This document shows, piece after piece, positions 25,565-34,514 of a stretch of DNA of 64,000 nucleotides (its first letter is position 1; every line of letters begins with the position of its first letter). The notes beneath the pieces were generated by a model. It saw only the letters and a program-made list of their open reading frames with translations. It ran no database searches and was not told the DNA's origin. Origin of the DNA: Burkholderia glumae LMG 2196 = ATCC 33617 (GTDB taxonomy: Bacteria; Pseudomonadota; Gammaproteobacteria; Burkholderiales; Burkholderiaceae); NCBI RefSeq assembly GCF_000960995.1, contig NZ_CP009434.1, positions 2,756,415 to 2,820,414 on the forward strand, given 5' to 3'. The translations under genes and the position numbers were made by a program.

Positions 25565-26611
25565 TTAGCTGCGCGGCGCGGCCGCCGGCATGACCTCGAC
25601 GGTCAGGTGCGACAGGCCGTCGACGCCGGCCAGCCGCTGGTGATAGAAGCGCGCATCGCGGCTCGCGCTGCCGGTGGCGACCGACAGCGCGGCGCTCAGA
25701 TGGCCGGGGCCGAGACGCCAGAGGTGCAGATCGACGACCGCATCGCCGTCGCCCTCGATCCGCTCGCGGATTCGCGCCGCGAGCGCGGGGTCGGGCGTCA
25801 TGTCGAGCAGCGTCGCGCCGGTGTCGCGGATCAGCACGAACGACCAGTTGGCGATCACCAGCGCGCCGACGATGCCGGCCAGCGGGTCCATCCAGTTCCA
25901 GCCGAACGCGCGCGCGGCGATCAGCCCTGCGATCGCGAGCACCGACACCACGGCATCGCCGATCACGTGCAGATACGCAGCGCGGAAATTGTGATCGCGC
26001 GCGTGAAACGCCTGCTGGCCGTGGGCGCCGTGATGCGCGGCGGCGTCCGCATGATCGTGCCGATGCGCCGCATCGGCCTGATGCCGCTCCGGCGCGTGAT
26101 CGTGACCATCGTGATGATCGTGGCCGCCATGCGCATGGCCATGGTGGGCGCCGCCGAGCAGCCAGGCGCAGCTGAGATTGACGGCGAGCCCGAACACGGC
26201 GATCGGAATCGCCTCGCCGAACCGGATCGGCACCGGCTCGACCAGCCGCGTGACGGCTTCATAGCCGATCAGCACCGCGATCAGCGCGAGCGCGACGGCG
26301 CTCGTGAAACCGGCCAGATCGCCAAGCTTGCCGGTACCGAACGAGAAGCGCGAATCGTGCGCATGGCGCCGCGCGTAGGTATAAGCGAGCGCGGCGATCA
26401 GCATCGCGCCGGCATGCGTCGACATGTGCAGGCCGTCGGCGACGAGCGCCAGCGAACCGAAGCGCCAGCCGCCCGCGATCTCGGCCAGCATGGTCAACGC
26501 GCAGAGCGCGATCACGAACCAGGTGCGCCGCTCGCGGCTCGCATGCTCGGCGCCGAGAAACACATGCTCGTGCCGTACAGGTCCGGACTTCATGCCCAAT
26601 GTTTCGTTCAT
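25565..26611 (-). CDS. dmeF: Cobalt/nickel CDF exporter DmeF
   Basis: 348-aa cation diffusion facilitator. Six membrane helices between about residues 30 and 260; metal-site residues in VADGLHMSTHAG (helix 2) and LHVIGDAV (helix 5). Between helices 4 and 5 (about 155-207) is a long His/Asp-rich loop (HHGHAHGGHDHHDGHDH), typical of DmeF. It exports Co(II)/Ni(II) from the cytoplasm in exchange for protons. It follows an RcnR-type regulator by 16 bases, which supports the cobalt/nickel assignment over zinc. Confidence 0.9.
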   Translation of the reverse strand: MNETLGMKSGPVRHEHVFLGAEHASRERRTWFVIALCALTMLAEIAGGWRFGSLALVADGLHMSTHAGAMLIAALAYTYARRHAHDSRFSFGTGKLGDLAGFTSAVALALIAVLIGYEAVTRLVEPVPIRFGEAIPIAVFGLAVNLSCAWLLGGAHHGHAHGGHDHHDGHDHAPERHQADAAHRHDHADAAAHHGAHGQQAFHARDHNFRAAYLHVIGDAVVSVLAIAGLIAARAFGWNWMDPLAGIVGALVIANWSFVLIRDTGATLLDMTPDPALAARIRERIEGDGDAVVDLHLWRLGPGHLSAALSVATGSASRDARFYHQRLAGVDGLSHLTVEVMPAAAPRS

Positions 26612-26627
26612 CGCACTTCCCCTCTCC

Positions 26628-26909
26628 TTACTTGAAGTAACTGTGGACGACCTCGATCAGTTGCTCGGTCGCCCTGCCGCCGGCCTCGTCAGGTTGGAAC
26701 GCCGGCGCGTCCACCAGATGCTCGCGGATGTGCGACTCGAGCACGGCCGCGAGCAGTCCGTTCATCGCGCCGCGGCAACTGGTCAGCCGCTGCAGCACGT
26801 TGTTGCAGCCATGCTCTTCCTCGAGCGCGCGCTCGACGGCTTCCAGCTGCCCCTTGATGCGGCGAACGCGGTTCAGCAGCTTCTGCTTGTCCTTGACGGT
26901 GTGGCTCAT
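26628..26909 (-). CDS. dmeR: RcnR-type Co/Ni-responsive repressor (DmeR)
   Basis: 93-aa all-helical repressor of the CsoR/RcnR family. The residues that bind metal in RcnR are conserved at the same positions: H3, C35, H60 and H64. This separates it from CsoR (copper) and FrmR (formaldehyde). Without metal it should bind the G-tract operator just upstream of its own start and silence dmeR-dmeF; Co(II) or Ni(II) releases it. First gene of the two-gene operon. Confidence 0.9.
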   Translation of the reverse strand: MSHTVKDKQKLLNRVRRIKGQLEAVERALEEEHGCNNVLQRLTSCRGAMNGLLAAVLESHIREHLVDAPAFQPDEAGGRATEQLIEVVHSYFK

Positions 26910-26921
26910 GGTGAGTGCGAA

Positions 26922-26940
26922 TATACCATAGGGGGGTATA
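26922..26940. promoter_or_regulatory. DmeR/RcnR operator
   Basis: TATACCATAGGGGGGTATA: a run of six G at 26931-26936 flanked by A/T-rich inverted sequences (TATACC / GGTATA), 13 bases before the repressor start. RcnR-family sites are a G/C tract flanked by such arms, so autoregulation is expected. Confidence 0.8.
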
Positions 26941-27035
26941 CCTTGCAGTAAAACCCGATTGTGAAATCGGCAACCCGACGGGGTTCCCGGGCGAATCTCA
27001 TGAGTCTCGCGGCGGCGCCGCCGCGGGCGATATCG

Positions 27036-28094
27036 TCAGGCGACCTCGATGCGGGCCGGGCCGTCCACCAGCTCGCCGATCACGGCGGCTTGCGCGAAAC
27101 CGTCCGCGTGGAAGCAGGCCAGCACCGCGTCGACCGTGTCGGGCGCGCAGGCCACCAGCAGCCCGCCCGAGGTCTGCGGATCGGTCAGCAGCGCCCGAGC
27201 GGCAGCCGGCAGGGTCTCGCCGAGCCGCACCTCGGCGCCGTAGGCGGCCCAGTTGCGCTCCGAGGCGCCCGTCACCACGCCGCTCGCGGCCAACGCCTCG
27301 ACGCCGGCCAGCCACGGCAGCGCCGCGTAGCGCACGCGCGCCGTGAGCCGCGCGCCGCGCGCCACCTCCAGCCCGTGCCCGAGCAGGCCGAAGCCCGTCA
27401 CGTCGGTCATCGCATGTACCCCCGGCAACGCCGCCAATTCGGCCCCGGGCCGGTTGAGCCGGGTGGTCGCGGCGATCATCGCGGCGTAGCCCGCGTCGTC
27501 GAGCTGGCCCTTCTTCAGCGCCGCCGACAGCACGCCGACGCCGAGCGGCTTGCCGAGCACCAGCAGGTCGCCCGCGCGCGCGCCGGCGTTGCGCTTGACG
27601 CGCGACGGATGCACGATGCCGAGCGCCGCGAGGCCGTAGATCGGCTCGACCGAATCGATCGAATGACCGCCCGCCACGGGAATCCCCGCCTCCGCGCAGA
27701 CCGCTTCGCCGCCCTTGAGCACGGCGGCGATCGTCTCGTGCGGCAGCACGTTGATCGGCATGCCGACCAGCGCGAGCGCGAGGATCGGCTTGCCGCCCAT
27801 CGCGTAGACGTCGGACAGCGCGTTGGTGGCGGCGATCCGGCCGAAGTCGTAGGGATCGTCGACGATCGGCATGAAGAAATCGGTGGTGGCGACGATCGCC
27901 TGCTCGTCGTTGAGCCGGTACACGGCGGCATCGTCGGAGGTTTCGGTGCCGACCAACAGGTCGGGGAACAGCGCGGGCGGCGCGTTGCGCCTGAGCAGCT
28001 CGGCGAGCACGCCCGGCGCGATCTTGCAGCCGCAGCCGCCGCCGTGCGAGAGGCTGGTCAGACGCGGCGGATTCGATTGCGGGTTGGAGTTCAT
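27036..28094 (-). CDS. selD: Selenophosphate synthase (selenide, water dikinase)
   Basis: 352-aa enzyme making selenophosphate from selenide and ATP, for selenocysteine or selenouridine formation. The catalytic pair corresponding to E. coli C17/K20 is C21/K24 in GGGCGCKIAP; it is a Cys, not a Sec, form. Other family blocks: DDAAVYRL, TTDFFMPIVDDPYDFGRIAA, AGGHSIDSVEPIYG and LTDPQTSGGLL. The frame extends upstream, but 28094 is the conserved start. No selA, selB or selU is beside it, so the rest of the pathway must lie elsewhere. Cytoplasmic. Confidence 0.95.
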   Translation of the reverse strand: MNSNPQSNPPRLTSLSHGGGCGCKIAPGVLAELLRRNAPPALFPDLLVGTETSDDAAVYRLNDEQAIVATTDFFMPIVDDPYDFGRIAATNALSDVYAMGGKPILALALVGMPINVLPHETIAAVLKGGEAVCAEAGIPVAGGHSIDSVEPIYGLAALGIVHPSRVKRNAGARAGDLLVLGKPLGVGVLSAALKKGQLDDAGYAAMIAATTRLNRPGAELAALPGVHAMTDVTGFGLLGHGLEVARGARLTARVRYAALPWLAGVEALAASGVVTGASERNWAAYGAEVRLGETLPAAARALLTDPQTSGGLLVACAPDTVDAVLACFHADGFAQAAVIGELVDGPARIEVA

Positions 28095-28311
28095 GAAGGC
28101 GGTCCTGGTTGGCGAAGCGTCCATTATCGGCAATCCGCCGCGAACGCGCCCGCGCCGGCGCCTCGCGTTCGGCCCCGGCGCTTGGCGAAACCGGGCGAAG
28201 CCGGCATAATCCACGCCTTGCCTCATTTTGCCTATCTTTGCCTCATCACCGCTTTCCGGCTCGCGGCTCCCTGCCGGCCGGCATCGAGCGCGCCTGGCGC
28301 GCCCCGACAAC

Positions 28312-29148
28312 ATGGATCATCTGCTGGTCGCCCTCGTCCTGTTCTCCGCGCTGCTGCATGCGGTCTGGAACGCGTTTCTGCATGTCAGCGAGGATCGCGT
28401 GATCCAGCTCGGCACCATGGCGCTTCCCTATCTGGCGGCGGGTGCGGCCGGCGCGCTGTGGCTGCCGGCGCCGGCGCCCGGCGCGTGGCCCTGCATCGCC
28501 GCCTCGGCGACGCTCGAACTCGGCTATTGCCTCGCGCTGCTGCGAGCCTACCGCAGCGGCGAATTCAGCCAGATCTACCCGATCGCGCGCGGCAGCTCCC
28601 CGCTGCTGATCGCGCTGCTGGCGCTGCCCGCGCTCGGCGAGCGGCCGTCGGCCTGGGGGCTCGCCGGCATCGTGCTGGTCTCGCTCGGCATCATGTCGCT
28701 CGGGCTGCGGCGCGGCCTGCGGCTGTCCGGCGAGAGCGTGCCCTACGCGGTGCTCACCGGCGTGTTCATCGCCGCCTACTCGGTGGTGGACGGCATCGGC
28801 GTGCGGCTCGCCGGCAATTCGCTGTCGTACGTCTGCTGGGTCTATCTGCTCTGGAACCTGCCGCAGTTCGCGCTCGTCTGCGCGCTGCGCGGCGGCCCGC
28901 GGCGGCTGCTGGCGTCGCGCGCCACGCTCTGGCGCGGCGTGGGCGCCGGCACCTGCGCGCTCGGCGCCTATGCGATCGTCACGCTCGCGTACCGGCATCT
29001 GCCGGTGGCCAGCGTGTCGGCGCTGCGCGAGACGAGCTCGATCTTCGCGATCGGCATCGGCTGGTTCGCGCTGCGCGAGCGCCCCACCGCGCGGCGGCTC
29101 GCAGCCTGCGTGATGGTAGCTGCCGGGGCCGTGCTGATCCGGATGTGA
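28312..29148 (+). CDS. EamA/DMT-family transporter
   Basis: 278-aa inner-membrane protein with about ten hydrophobic helices arranged as two five-helix repeats, the pattern of drug/metabolite exporters of the EamA family. The second half ends with SALRETSSIFAIGIGWFALRERPT, the usual EamA C-terminal signature. The start at 28312 (MDHLLVALVLF) begins the first helix; the frame opens earlier but in unlikely sequence. Divergent from selD with a 217-bp gap between. Substrate not deducible. Confidence 0.82.
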   Translation: MDHLLVALVLFSALLHAVWNAFLHVSEDRVIQLGTMALPYLAAGAAGALWLPAPAPGAWPCIAASATLELGYCLALLRAYRSGEFSQIYPIARGSSPLLIALLALPALGERPSAWGLAGIVLVSLGIMSLGLRRGLRLSGESVPYAVLTGVFIAAYSVVDGIGVRLAGNSLSYVCWVYLLWNLPQFALVCALRGGPRRLLASRATLWRGVGAGTCALGAYAIVTLAYRHLPVASVSALRETSSIFAIGIGWFALRERPTARRLAACVMVAAGAVLIRM

Positions 29149-29650
29149 GGCATGCCAGCCGGTCGGCACGGCCGATGCGGCAACGCGATCGTCCCCGCGC
29201 CACGGCCATCGCATGCCTGCCGGCGGCCGCTTGCCTGACCGCGGCATGCGCCGTCACCGGCAGGCACGCCATCTCGTTGTCCTGACGAACTCCCCTGTTC
29301 TCGGCCGTGAATCCCGCGCGATGTCGTCGCGCTGGCCCACGACAGACGCGATTTGCACCTGCTGCGGCTGCCGGGCGAGCTCGGTGCCAGTCGGCCCGGC
29401 CTGCGAATCGCCCTTCATGGAAACGAGCGGCACGCATGGCGCGCCGGCCCGATCGACGCGCGCCGTCCGCGGCCCGTTTCTTGCGCAGCTCAGCCGGGAC
29501 TGGAAAGCCGGGCGCCGCCGCCTGTCCGGCGCGGCTTTGCGCCCCCGCAGGGGCGATCGGCTTGTAATTTTTACAGCAATCCTTGCGGAGCGCATGCTGC
29601 CCGCGGCTGCGTTCGCGCGCCGAGGTCACGCGAAAAACAGGTAACTGCTC
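29149..29650. other. 502-bp gap upstream of the KaiC-like gene
   Basis: No convincing gene. A lower G+C stretch near 29560-29585 (TTGTAATTTTTACAG) contains a short palindrome TGTAATTTTTACA and may hold the promoter of the kaiC-like operon about 80 bases downstream. Confidence 0.45.
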
Positions 29651-31165
29651 ATGACGTTAGACGACTCGAGATTTCGCCCTGCGCCACCCCACTCCGATTC
29701 CGCGCCATCCGATGAGGGATCGGCATTCACCGACATCGAGCCACTGGAAAACGTGGCGACGGGCGTGCCGGGCCTCGACGAGATCCTCGGTGGCGGCTTC
29801 GTGCGCGGCGGCCTTTATCTGATCGAGGGGATGGCCGGCGCGGGCAAGACCATCCTGTCCAGCCAGATCGGCTTTCATCGCGTGCGCCAGGGCGAGCGCG
29901 TGCTCTACATGACGCTGATCGCCGAGTCGCACGACAAACTGCTCGGCCACCTGCGCGAGCTCGACTTCTTCGATCCGGCCGCCGTCGCGCAGAAGATGAT
30001 GTTCGTGTCGGGCTATCACGAGCTGATCGAGGACGGCCTCGACGGCTTCCTCAGGCTGATCGCCGCGAGCCTGGCCAACTACCGGCCGGGCCTGCTGATC
30101 GTGGACGGCTTTCGCAGCGCGCGCGAGTTCAGCGAAACCGAGCTGTCGCTGTCGAAATTCATCCACGAGCTGAACGCGCTGGTGGCCGCGATGGGCTGCA
30201 CCACGCTGCTGCTCGCGCCGCTGTCGGGCAACGAGCCGCATCCCGAGCACACGCTGGTGGACGGGCTGATCGAACTGAACCGCTATACCGACGGGATGCG
30301 CCGCGCGCGCGAGATCGAGGTTCACAAGATGCGCGCGCGCAACCATCTGCTCGGCCGGCACTTCTTTCGCATCACCTCCAGCGGCCATGCGATGTACCCG
30401 CGCCTGGAGGCGCGCTTCGCCAACCTCGAGGACGAGCGCGACCTGCGCCAGCGGCTCGACACCGGCCTGCCGCATCTCGATCAATTGCTCGGCGGCGGCT
30501 TCGTGCGCGGCTCGACCACCACGGTGATGGGGCCGTCCGGGGTCGGCAAGACGCTGCTCGCGCTGCAGTTCCTGCAGGCCGGCGTCGCGCGCGGCGAGAA
30601 GGCGGTCTACCTGGGCTTCTACGAATCGCCGCAGCGGCTGATCGGCAAGGCCGAGACGGTCGGCATCCGGCTGCGCGAGGCGTTCGCCGACGGCCGCCTG
30701 GCGATGCAGTGGCAGCCGGCCGTCGAGCTCGAGGTGGACGAGCTGGCCGCCAACACGCTGGCGCTGATCCAGCGGCTCGGCGCCTCGCGGCTCGTGATCG
30801 ACGGCATGGAGGGCTTCCGCGATTCGGCCCTGCGCCCCGCGCGCTTCGGCCTGTTCCTGAACGCCTTCAACCACGCGCTGCGCAATGCCGGCGTCACCGC
30901 ACTGCTGATCGAGGAGCTGCCGCTCTATCCGGAACCGTCGAACGGCAGGAGCGAGAGGCTCTGCGCGCTGACCGAGAACCTGATCGCGCTGCGCTACGCG
31001 GAAACCGACGGCCGCCTGCGGCGCATGCTGTCGGTGGTCAAGGAACGCGAGAGCGCGCACGACACCTCGCTGCGCGAGCTTTCCATCACCTGCGCAGGGC
31101 TCGGCCTCACCGATGAACCGACGCGCTCCCCCAGGCCCGGCCCCTTTCCCGCGAAGGGACGATGA
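29651..31165 (+). CDS. KaiC-like double-domain ATPase without the usual phosphosites
   Basis: 504-aa protein with two RecA/KaiC domains. Walker A motifs are GMAGAGKT (60-67) and GPSGVGKT (294-301); Walker B-type strands are LLIVDG (148-153) and LVIDG (381-385). By manual alignment to cyanobacterial KaiC, only one of the two catalytic Glu is kept per domain (A91-E92 and Y324-E325), and S431/T432 correspond to C438-A439, so KaiC-type autophosphorylation is unlikely. Length matches KaiC, with a disordered N-terminal tail of about 30 residues. No kaiB is adjacent; a single-domain response regulator follows after 34 bases. Probably a signalling or stress ATPase, not a clock. Confidence 0.85.
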   Translation: MTLDDSRFRPAPPHSDSAPSDEGSAFTDIEPLENVATGVPGLDEILGGGFVRGGLYLIEGMAGAGKTILSSQIGFHRVRQGERVLYMTLIAESHDKLLGHLRELDFFDPAAVAQKMMFVSGYHELIEDGLDGFLRLIAASLANYRPGLLIVDGFRSAREFSETELSLSKFIHELNALVAAMGCTTLLLAPLSGNEPHPEHTLVDGLIELNRYTDGMRRAREIEVHKMRARNHLLGRHFFRITSSGHAMYPRLEARFANLEDERDLRQRLDTGLPHLDQLLGGGFVRGSTTTVMGPSGVGKTLLALQFLQAGVARGEKAVYLGFYESPQRLIGKAETVGIRLREAFADGRLAMQWQPAVELEVDELAANTLALIQRLGASRLVIDGMEGFRDSALRPARFGLFLNAFNHALRNAGVTALLIEELPLYPEPSNGRSERLCALTENLIALRYAETDGRLRRMLSVVKERESAHDTSLRELSITCAGLGLTDEPTRSPRPGPFPAKGR

Positions 31166-31199
31166 GCCCGAATCGCCACGCAACGGACGCTAGCGACAG

Positions 31200-31562
31200 A
31201 TGAAAACAATCCTGCTGGTAGACGACGAATTCGATGTGCTGGTGGTGTGGCGCCTGCTGCTGGAACAGGCCGGCTATCGCGTACTCACGGCGCCCAGCGG
31301 CGCGGCGGCGCTGGAGGCGATCAGGGCACGGCCGCCGGACCTGGTGGTGACCGACTTCATGATGCCGGAGATGTCGGGCGCGGACGTCTGCGCCGCCCTG
31401 GCGGCCGAACCGGCATGGCGCGGCATCCCGATCATCCTTTGCAGCTCGCGCGACGCCATCCCCTTGCAGCCGAATCCGCTGATCGCCTATGCACGCAAGC
31501 CGCTCGCGTTCGACCGTCTGCGCGAGATGATAGGGAAGCTGCTGGAGGGGTCCGCGCCGTGA
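31200..31562 (+). CDS. Single-domain response regulator
   Basis: 120-aa stand-alone receiver domain, no output domain. Acidic pocket D8-D9, phospho-acceptor D52 (VVTDFMMPEMSG), switch Ser82 and conserved K100 (RKPL) are all present, so it should be phosphorylatable. It is 34 bases after the KaiC-like gene and probably in the same operon, suggesting that the two proteins work together, with phosphate coming from a histidine kinase elsewhere. Output would be by protein-protein contact. Confidence 0.88.
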   Translation: MKTILLVDDEFDVLVVWRLLLEQAGYRVLTAPSGAAALEAIRARPPDLVVTDFMMPEMSGADVCAALAAEPAWRGIPIILCSSRDAIPLQPNPLIAYARKPLAFDRLREMIGKLLEGSAP

Positions 31563-32228
31563 CGCTTCGCACGCCCTTGCCGGTGCCTTTCGCGCCGGGC
31601 AGCCGATTTTGGCCAGCCCGGTGCGGCGCCGGCTTGGGTCCGGCATAGCGGCGGTTGCGGGGCGCTCGCCGCGGCAACGCAGGCTCGATGATTGCGCCCG
31701 GCACATCGTCCCCCACGGCTTCGGGCATCGTCCGCTGCCCGGCCAGGCAAGCCGGGAAGCCGCCCCCCCCCTCTCTCCGCCCCGACAGCACCAGTCCGTC
31801 ATTTCGCAACGGCTACCACGGCACCGGGCAGGCACCGGCCTGCCGTGGCTGCTTACCACCGTGCCCCGGGCCGCGCCTGGCGGCTCGCAGCACCCGATCG
31901 CCATCAGCCCGGGCAGCGCGGCGCGTGGCCGGCGAAACGCGCCGGGTGCAGGCAAGCCGTCGCTTCCGCGCCGCCGCCTCGGGCACGGCCGACCGGTGCC
32001 GCCGCGCGGCCGACCCGGCGCGCTGACACGCTGACGCGACGACGCGCGCGCCGACCACGCCGGATGCGCCAGCGTTCATGGAACGAACCCTGCTCGACAG
32101 GTGTGCTCGGACGACGCCGCGCCACGCCCGCCGCGCTTTGCGATAACGCGGCGCACGGTGCGCAGCCGGACCGACGCTTCCCGACAAACTTTGTAAAAAC
32201 CGACGCCGTCATTCGTCAAGGAGTGCTC
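31563..32228. other. 666-bp gap upstream of Mn-catalase
   Basis: No gene recognised; open frames here are antisense or chance frames. Around 32186-32223 the sequence becomes less G+C-rich (AACTTTGTAAAAACCGACG) and leads into the AAGGAG ribosome site of the catalase gene, so the promoter is probably near there. Confidence 0.5.
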
Positions 32229-33119
32229 ATGTTCACCCACAATTCCCGCCTGCAGTACACCGTTCGCGTCGCGACGCCGAATCCGGGCCTCGCCAACCTG
32301 TTGCTGGAACAGTTCGGCGGCCCGCAGGGCGAGCTCGCGGCGGCCATGCGGTATTTCACGCAGGCCGTCACCGAGGAAGACCCGGGCCGCAAGGACATGC
32401 TGCTCGACATCGCCACCGAGGAGCTGAGCCATCTGGAGGTGATCGGCTCGCTGGTGGCGATGCTCAATCGCGGCGCCAAGGGCGAGCTGGCAGAAGCGGT
32501 GGACCATCAGGCGGACCTCTACCGCAAGCTGCAGGGCGCGGGCAACGACAGCCATCTCACGCAGGTGCTGTACGGGGCGGGAACGCCTCTCACGAACTCG
32601 GGCGGCGTGCCATGGACGGCCGCCTATCTCGACACGATCGGCGAGCCCACGGCCGACCTGCGCTCGAACATCGCCGCGGAGGCACGCGCCAAGATCATCT
32701 ATGAACGGCTCATCAACGTCTGCGACGACGCCGGCGTGCGCGACGCGCTCGGCTTCCTGATGACGCGAGAGGTCTCGCACCAGATCTCGTTCGAGAAGGC
32801 GCTCTACGCGATCACGGCGAACTTCCCGCCGGGCAAGCTGCCGCCGAACCCGCCCTTCGATCACGTGTACTTCGACATGTCGCCCGACGCGCCGCCGGTG
32901 CCGGGGCCGTGGAACCGCGGCGACGGACTGGAGGCACGCGAGGCCGAGCCGGCCGTCGACGGCGGCGACGGGTCCGCCAGCGTGACGCTGGACGGCGAGC
33001 AGGACGCCGCCATCCGCGCGATGGCCAGGCGGCTCGAATCCGACCCTGCCGTCGACCCGACCACCGGCGCCGAACTGGGCCGCGACGGCCCGATCCCGCG
33101 CGACGGCGGCGCGCGGTGA
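32229..33119 (+). CDS. Manganese catalase
   Basis: 296-aa non-heme catalase that disproportionates hydrogen peroxide at a di-manganese centre. Ligand motifs are visible: E35 in GGPQGELAAAMRYF, the E-x2-H set in ATEELSHLEVIG (about 62-73), and E/H pairs in ARAKIIYERL and TREVSHQISF. A short Pro/Gly/Asp-rich C-terminal tail (from about 220) is usual. The start at 32229 has AAGGAG at good spacing. A YciE/YciF-family gene follows by 49 bases, a frequent partnership. Cytoplasmic. Confidence 0.92.
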   Translation: MFTHNSRLQYTVRVATPNPGLANLLLEQFGGPQGELAAAMRYFTQAVTEEDPGRKDMLLDIATEELSHLEVIGSLVAMLNRGAKGELAEAVDHQADLYRKLQGAGNDSHLTQVLYGAGTPLTNSGGVPWTAAYLDTIGEPTADLRSNIAAEARAKIIYERLINVCDDAGVRDALGFLMTREVSHQISFEKALYAITANFPPGKLPPNPPFDHVYFDMSPDAPPVPGPWNRGDGLEAREAEPAVDGGDGSASVTLDGEQDAAIRAMARRLESDPAVDPTTGAELGRDGPIPRDGGAR

Positions 33120-33168
33120 GCGCGCCGAGCACATCCCCCGGACGCATCGTCTACGACAGGAGGCAAGC

Positions 33169-33687
33169 ATGATTGGCAACGACACCCCCACCGACAAGCA
33201 TCTGAACGACTGGCTGCGCGATGCGCACGCCATGGAGCAGCAGGCGGAAACGATGCTGAGCGCGATGGCCAAGCGCCTCGAGCACTATCCGGACCTGAAG
33301 CAGCGCATCGAGCAGCACATCACGCAGACCCAGGAGCAGTCGCGCCTCGTGCGCGAATGCCTCGAACGGCGCGGCAGCGACACCTCATCGCTCAAGGATC
33401 TGGGCGCGAAGAGCGGGGCCGCAATGCAGGGCTTCTTCGGCATGTTCGCGCCGGATGAAGTGGTCAAGAGCGGCATCGCGGGCTATACGTTCGAGCACTT
33501 CGAGATCGCGTCGTACCGCGCCTTGATTTCAGCGGCCCGCGACGTGGGTGACGCCGAAACCGCCGCCGTCTGCGAACGCATCCTGCCGGAGGAAATCGCG
33601 ATGGCGCAATGGCTGGAAACCCACCTGCCGGCCGTCACCGACGCCTATCTGGCGCGCTCGCGCGCCGACGTCACGGCCAAGCGCTGA
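33169..33687 (+). CDS. YciE/YciF-family ferritin-like protein (DUF892)
   Basis: 172-aa helical protein of the DUF892 ferritin-like family, stress-induced in enteric bacteria. The N-terminus HLNDWLRDAHAMEQQAETML and the later GYTFEHFEIASYRALI are the two halves of the carboxylate-bridged di-iron-like site. AGGAGG precedes the ATG. Located directly after Mn-catalase, so it is likely part of the same peroxide/stress response. Enzymatic activity of the family is not established. Confidence 0.85.
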   Translation: MIGNDTPTDKHLNDWLRDAHAMEQQAETMLSAMAKRLEHYPDLKQRIEQHITQTQEQSRLVRECLERRGSDTSSLKDLGAKSGAAMQGFFGMFAPDEVVKSGIAGYTFEHFEIASYRALISAARDVGDAETAAVCERILPEEIAMAQWLETHLPAVTDAYLARSRADVTAKR

Positions 33688-33695
33688 CGCCCGGC

Positions 33696-33733
33696 AGCCA
33701 ACCGGCCCGCGCAGGCGCGCGGGCCGGTTGGCT
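33696..33733. terminator. Bidirectional terminator, 17-bp perfect stem
   Basis: AGCCAACCGGCCCGCGC and its exact complement 33717-33733 around loop AGGC. It sits between convergent genes, starts 8 bases after one stop and its last base is the first base of the other stop codon on the minus strand. Suits termination in both directions. Confidence 0.8.
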
Positions 33734-34278
33734 CACTTGATCGCCCGGGTCTTGGCGCTGATCCAGTCCATCCCCGCGAGCAGGACCGCCGACAGCACAA
33801 AGGTCATGTGCACCGCGATCCCCCAGATGATCGTCGTCAGACCGACCTTGTCGAGCGACAGAAATCCACGCAGCACCTCGATGGCCGATATCGCCACGAT
33901 CGACGCCATCAGCTTCAGCTTGATGTCGGTGAATCCGACGTGTCCGATCCATTCCGGCGTGTCCTCGTGACCGCCGAGCTTGAGCCGCGAGACAAAATTC
34001 TGATAGCCGCCGAATATGATCATGAGCAGAAGATTGGCCATCAGCGAGAGGTCGACGAGCGACAGCACCCCGAGGATGACGTCCTCCACTTCACTATCGA
34101 GCAGCGTGACGGCCAGATGCCAGAACTCCTGGCAGAACTTGATCAGCAACATGAGCATCCCGAGCGCCAGCCCCGCATAGATCGGCGCCAACACCCAGCG
34201 GCTCGCAAACAGACCGTGTTCGAACAGTCTCTCGGCGGCATTCGACGCATGGCCTTTCGTTTCTTCCGTGGGTCGCAT
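33733..34278 (-). CDS. YqhA-family (UPF0114) membrane protein
   Basis: 181-aa inner-membrane protein related to E. coli YqhA (TIGR00645). Family blocks ERLFEHGLFASRWVLAPIY, VLSLVDLSLMANLLLMIIF, GYQNFVSRL and KLKLMASIVAISAIEVLR are clear, with three or four membrane helices. The start at 34278 is chosen because GAGG lies 6 bases upstream; frames from 34281 or 34335 are possible. Function unknown; convergent with the Mn-catalase/YciF pair. Confidence 0.85.
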   Translation of the reverse strand: MRPTEETKGHASNAAERLFEHGLFASRWVLAPIYAGLALGMLMLLIKFCQEFWHLAVTLLDSEVEDVILGVLSLVDLSLMANLLLMIIFGGYQNFVSRLKLGGHEDTPEWIGHVGFTDIKLKLMASIVAISAIEVLRGFLSLDKVGLTTIIWGIAVHMTFVLSAVLLAGMDWISAKTRAIK

Positions 34279-34514
34279 CATCTTCCTCGATACCGGCGTG
34301 CCGGCTGTGTCATCGTCGTCGGCATGCCGACACATTTGCTTGCGCCGGCCCGCCGGCTGGTGCCGTTCGACCGGGACGCGCGCCTCGGCCCGTGCCGAGG
34401 CCGCGCGTTTTCAAGGCCACCGCCCGGATCCGGCCGGCATCTCGAAGGGTATACCGGGCGCGGCCGCCGTGCTCGACGAATTGAAAGCGGCCGGCACCAC
34501 CGGCGGCGGCGCGC

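Noticed and set aside
26000..26200. Repetitive CAT/ATG-rich stretch considered as a repeat array
   Set aside because: It is the His-rich loop of DmeF coded on the minus strand, not a CRISPR or tandem repeat.
29560..29585. TGTAATTTTTACA considered as an Fnr/Fur-like operator
   Set aside because: It is palindromic but matches neither consensus well; kept only as a possible promoter element in the gap entry.
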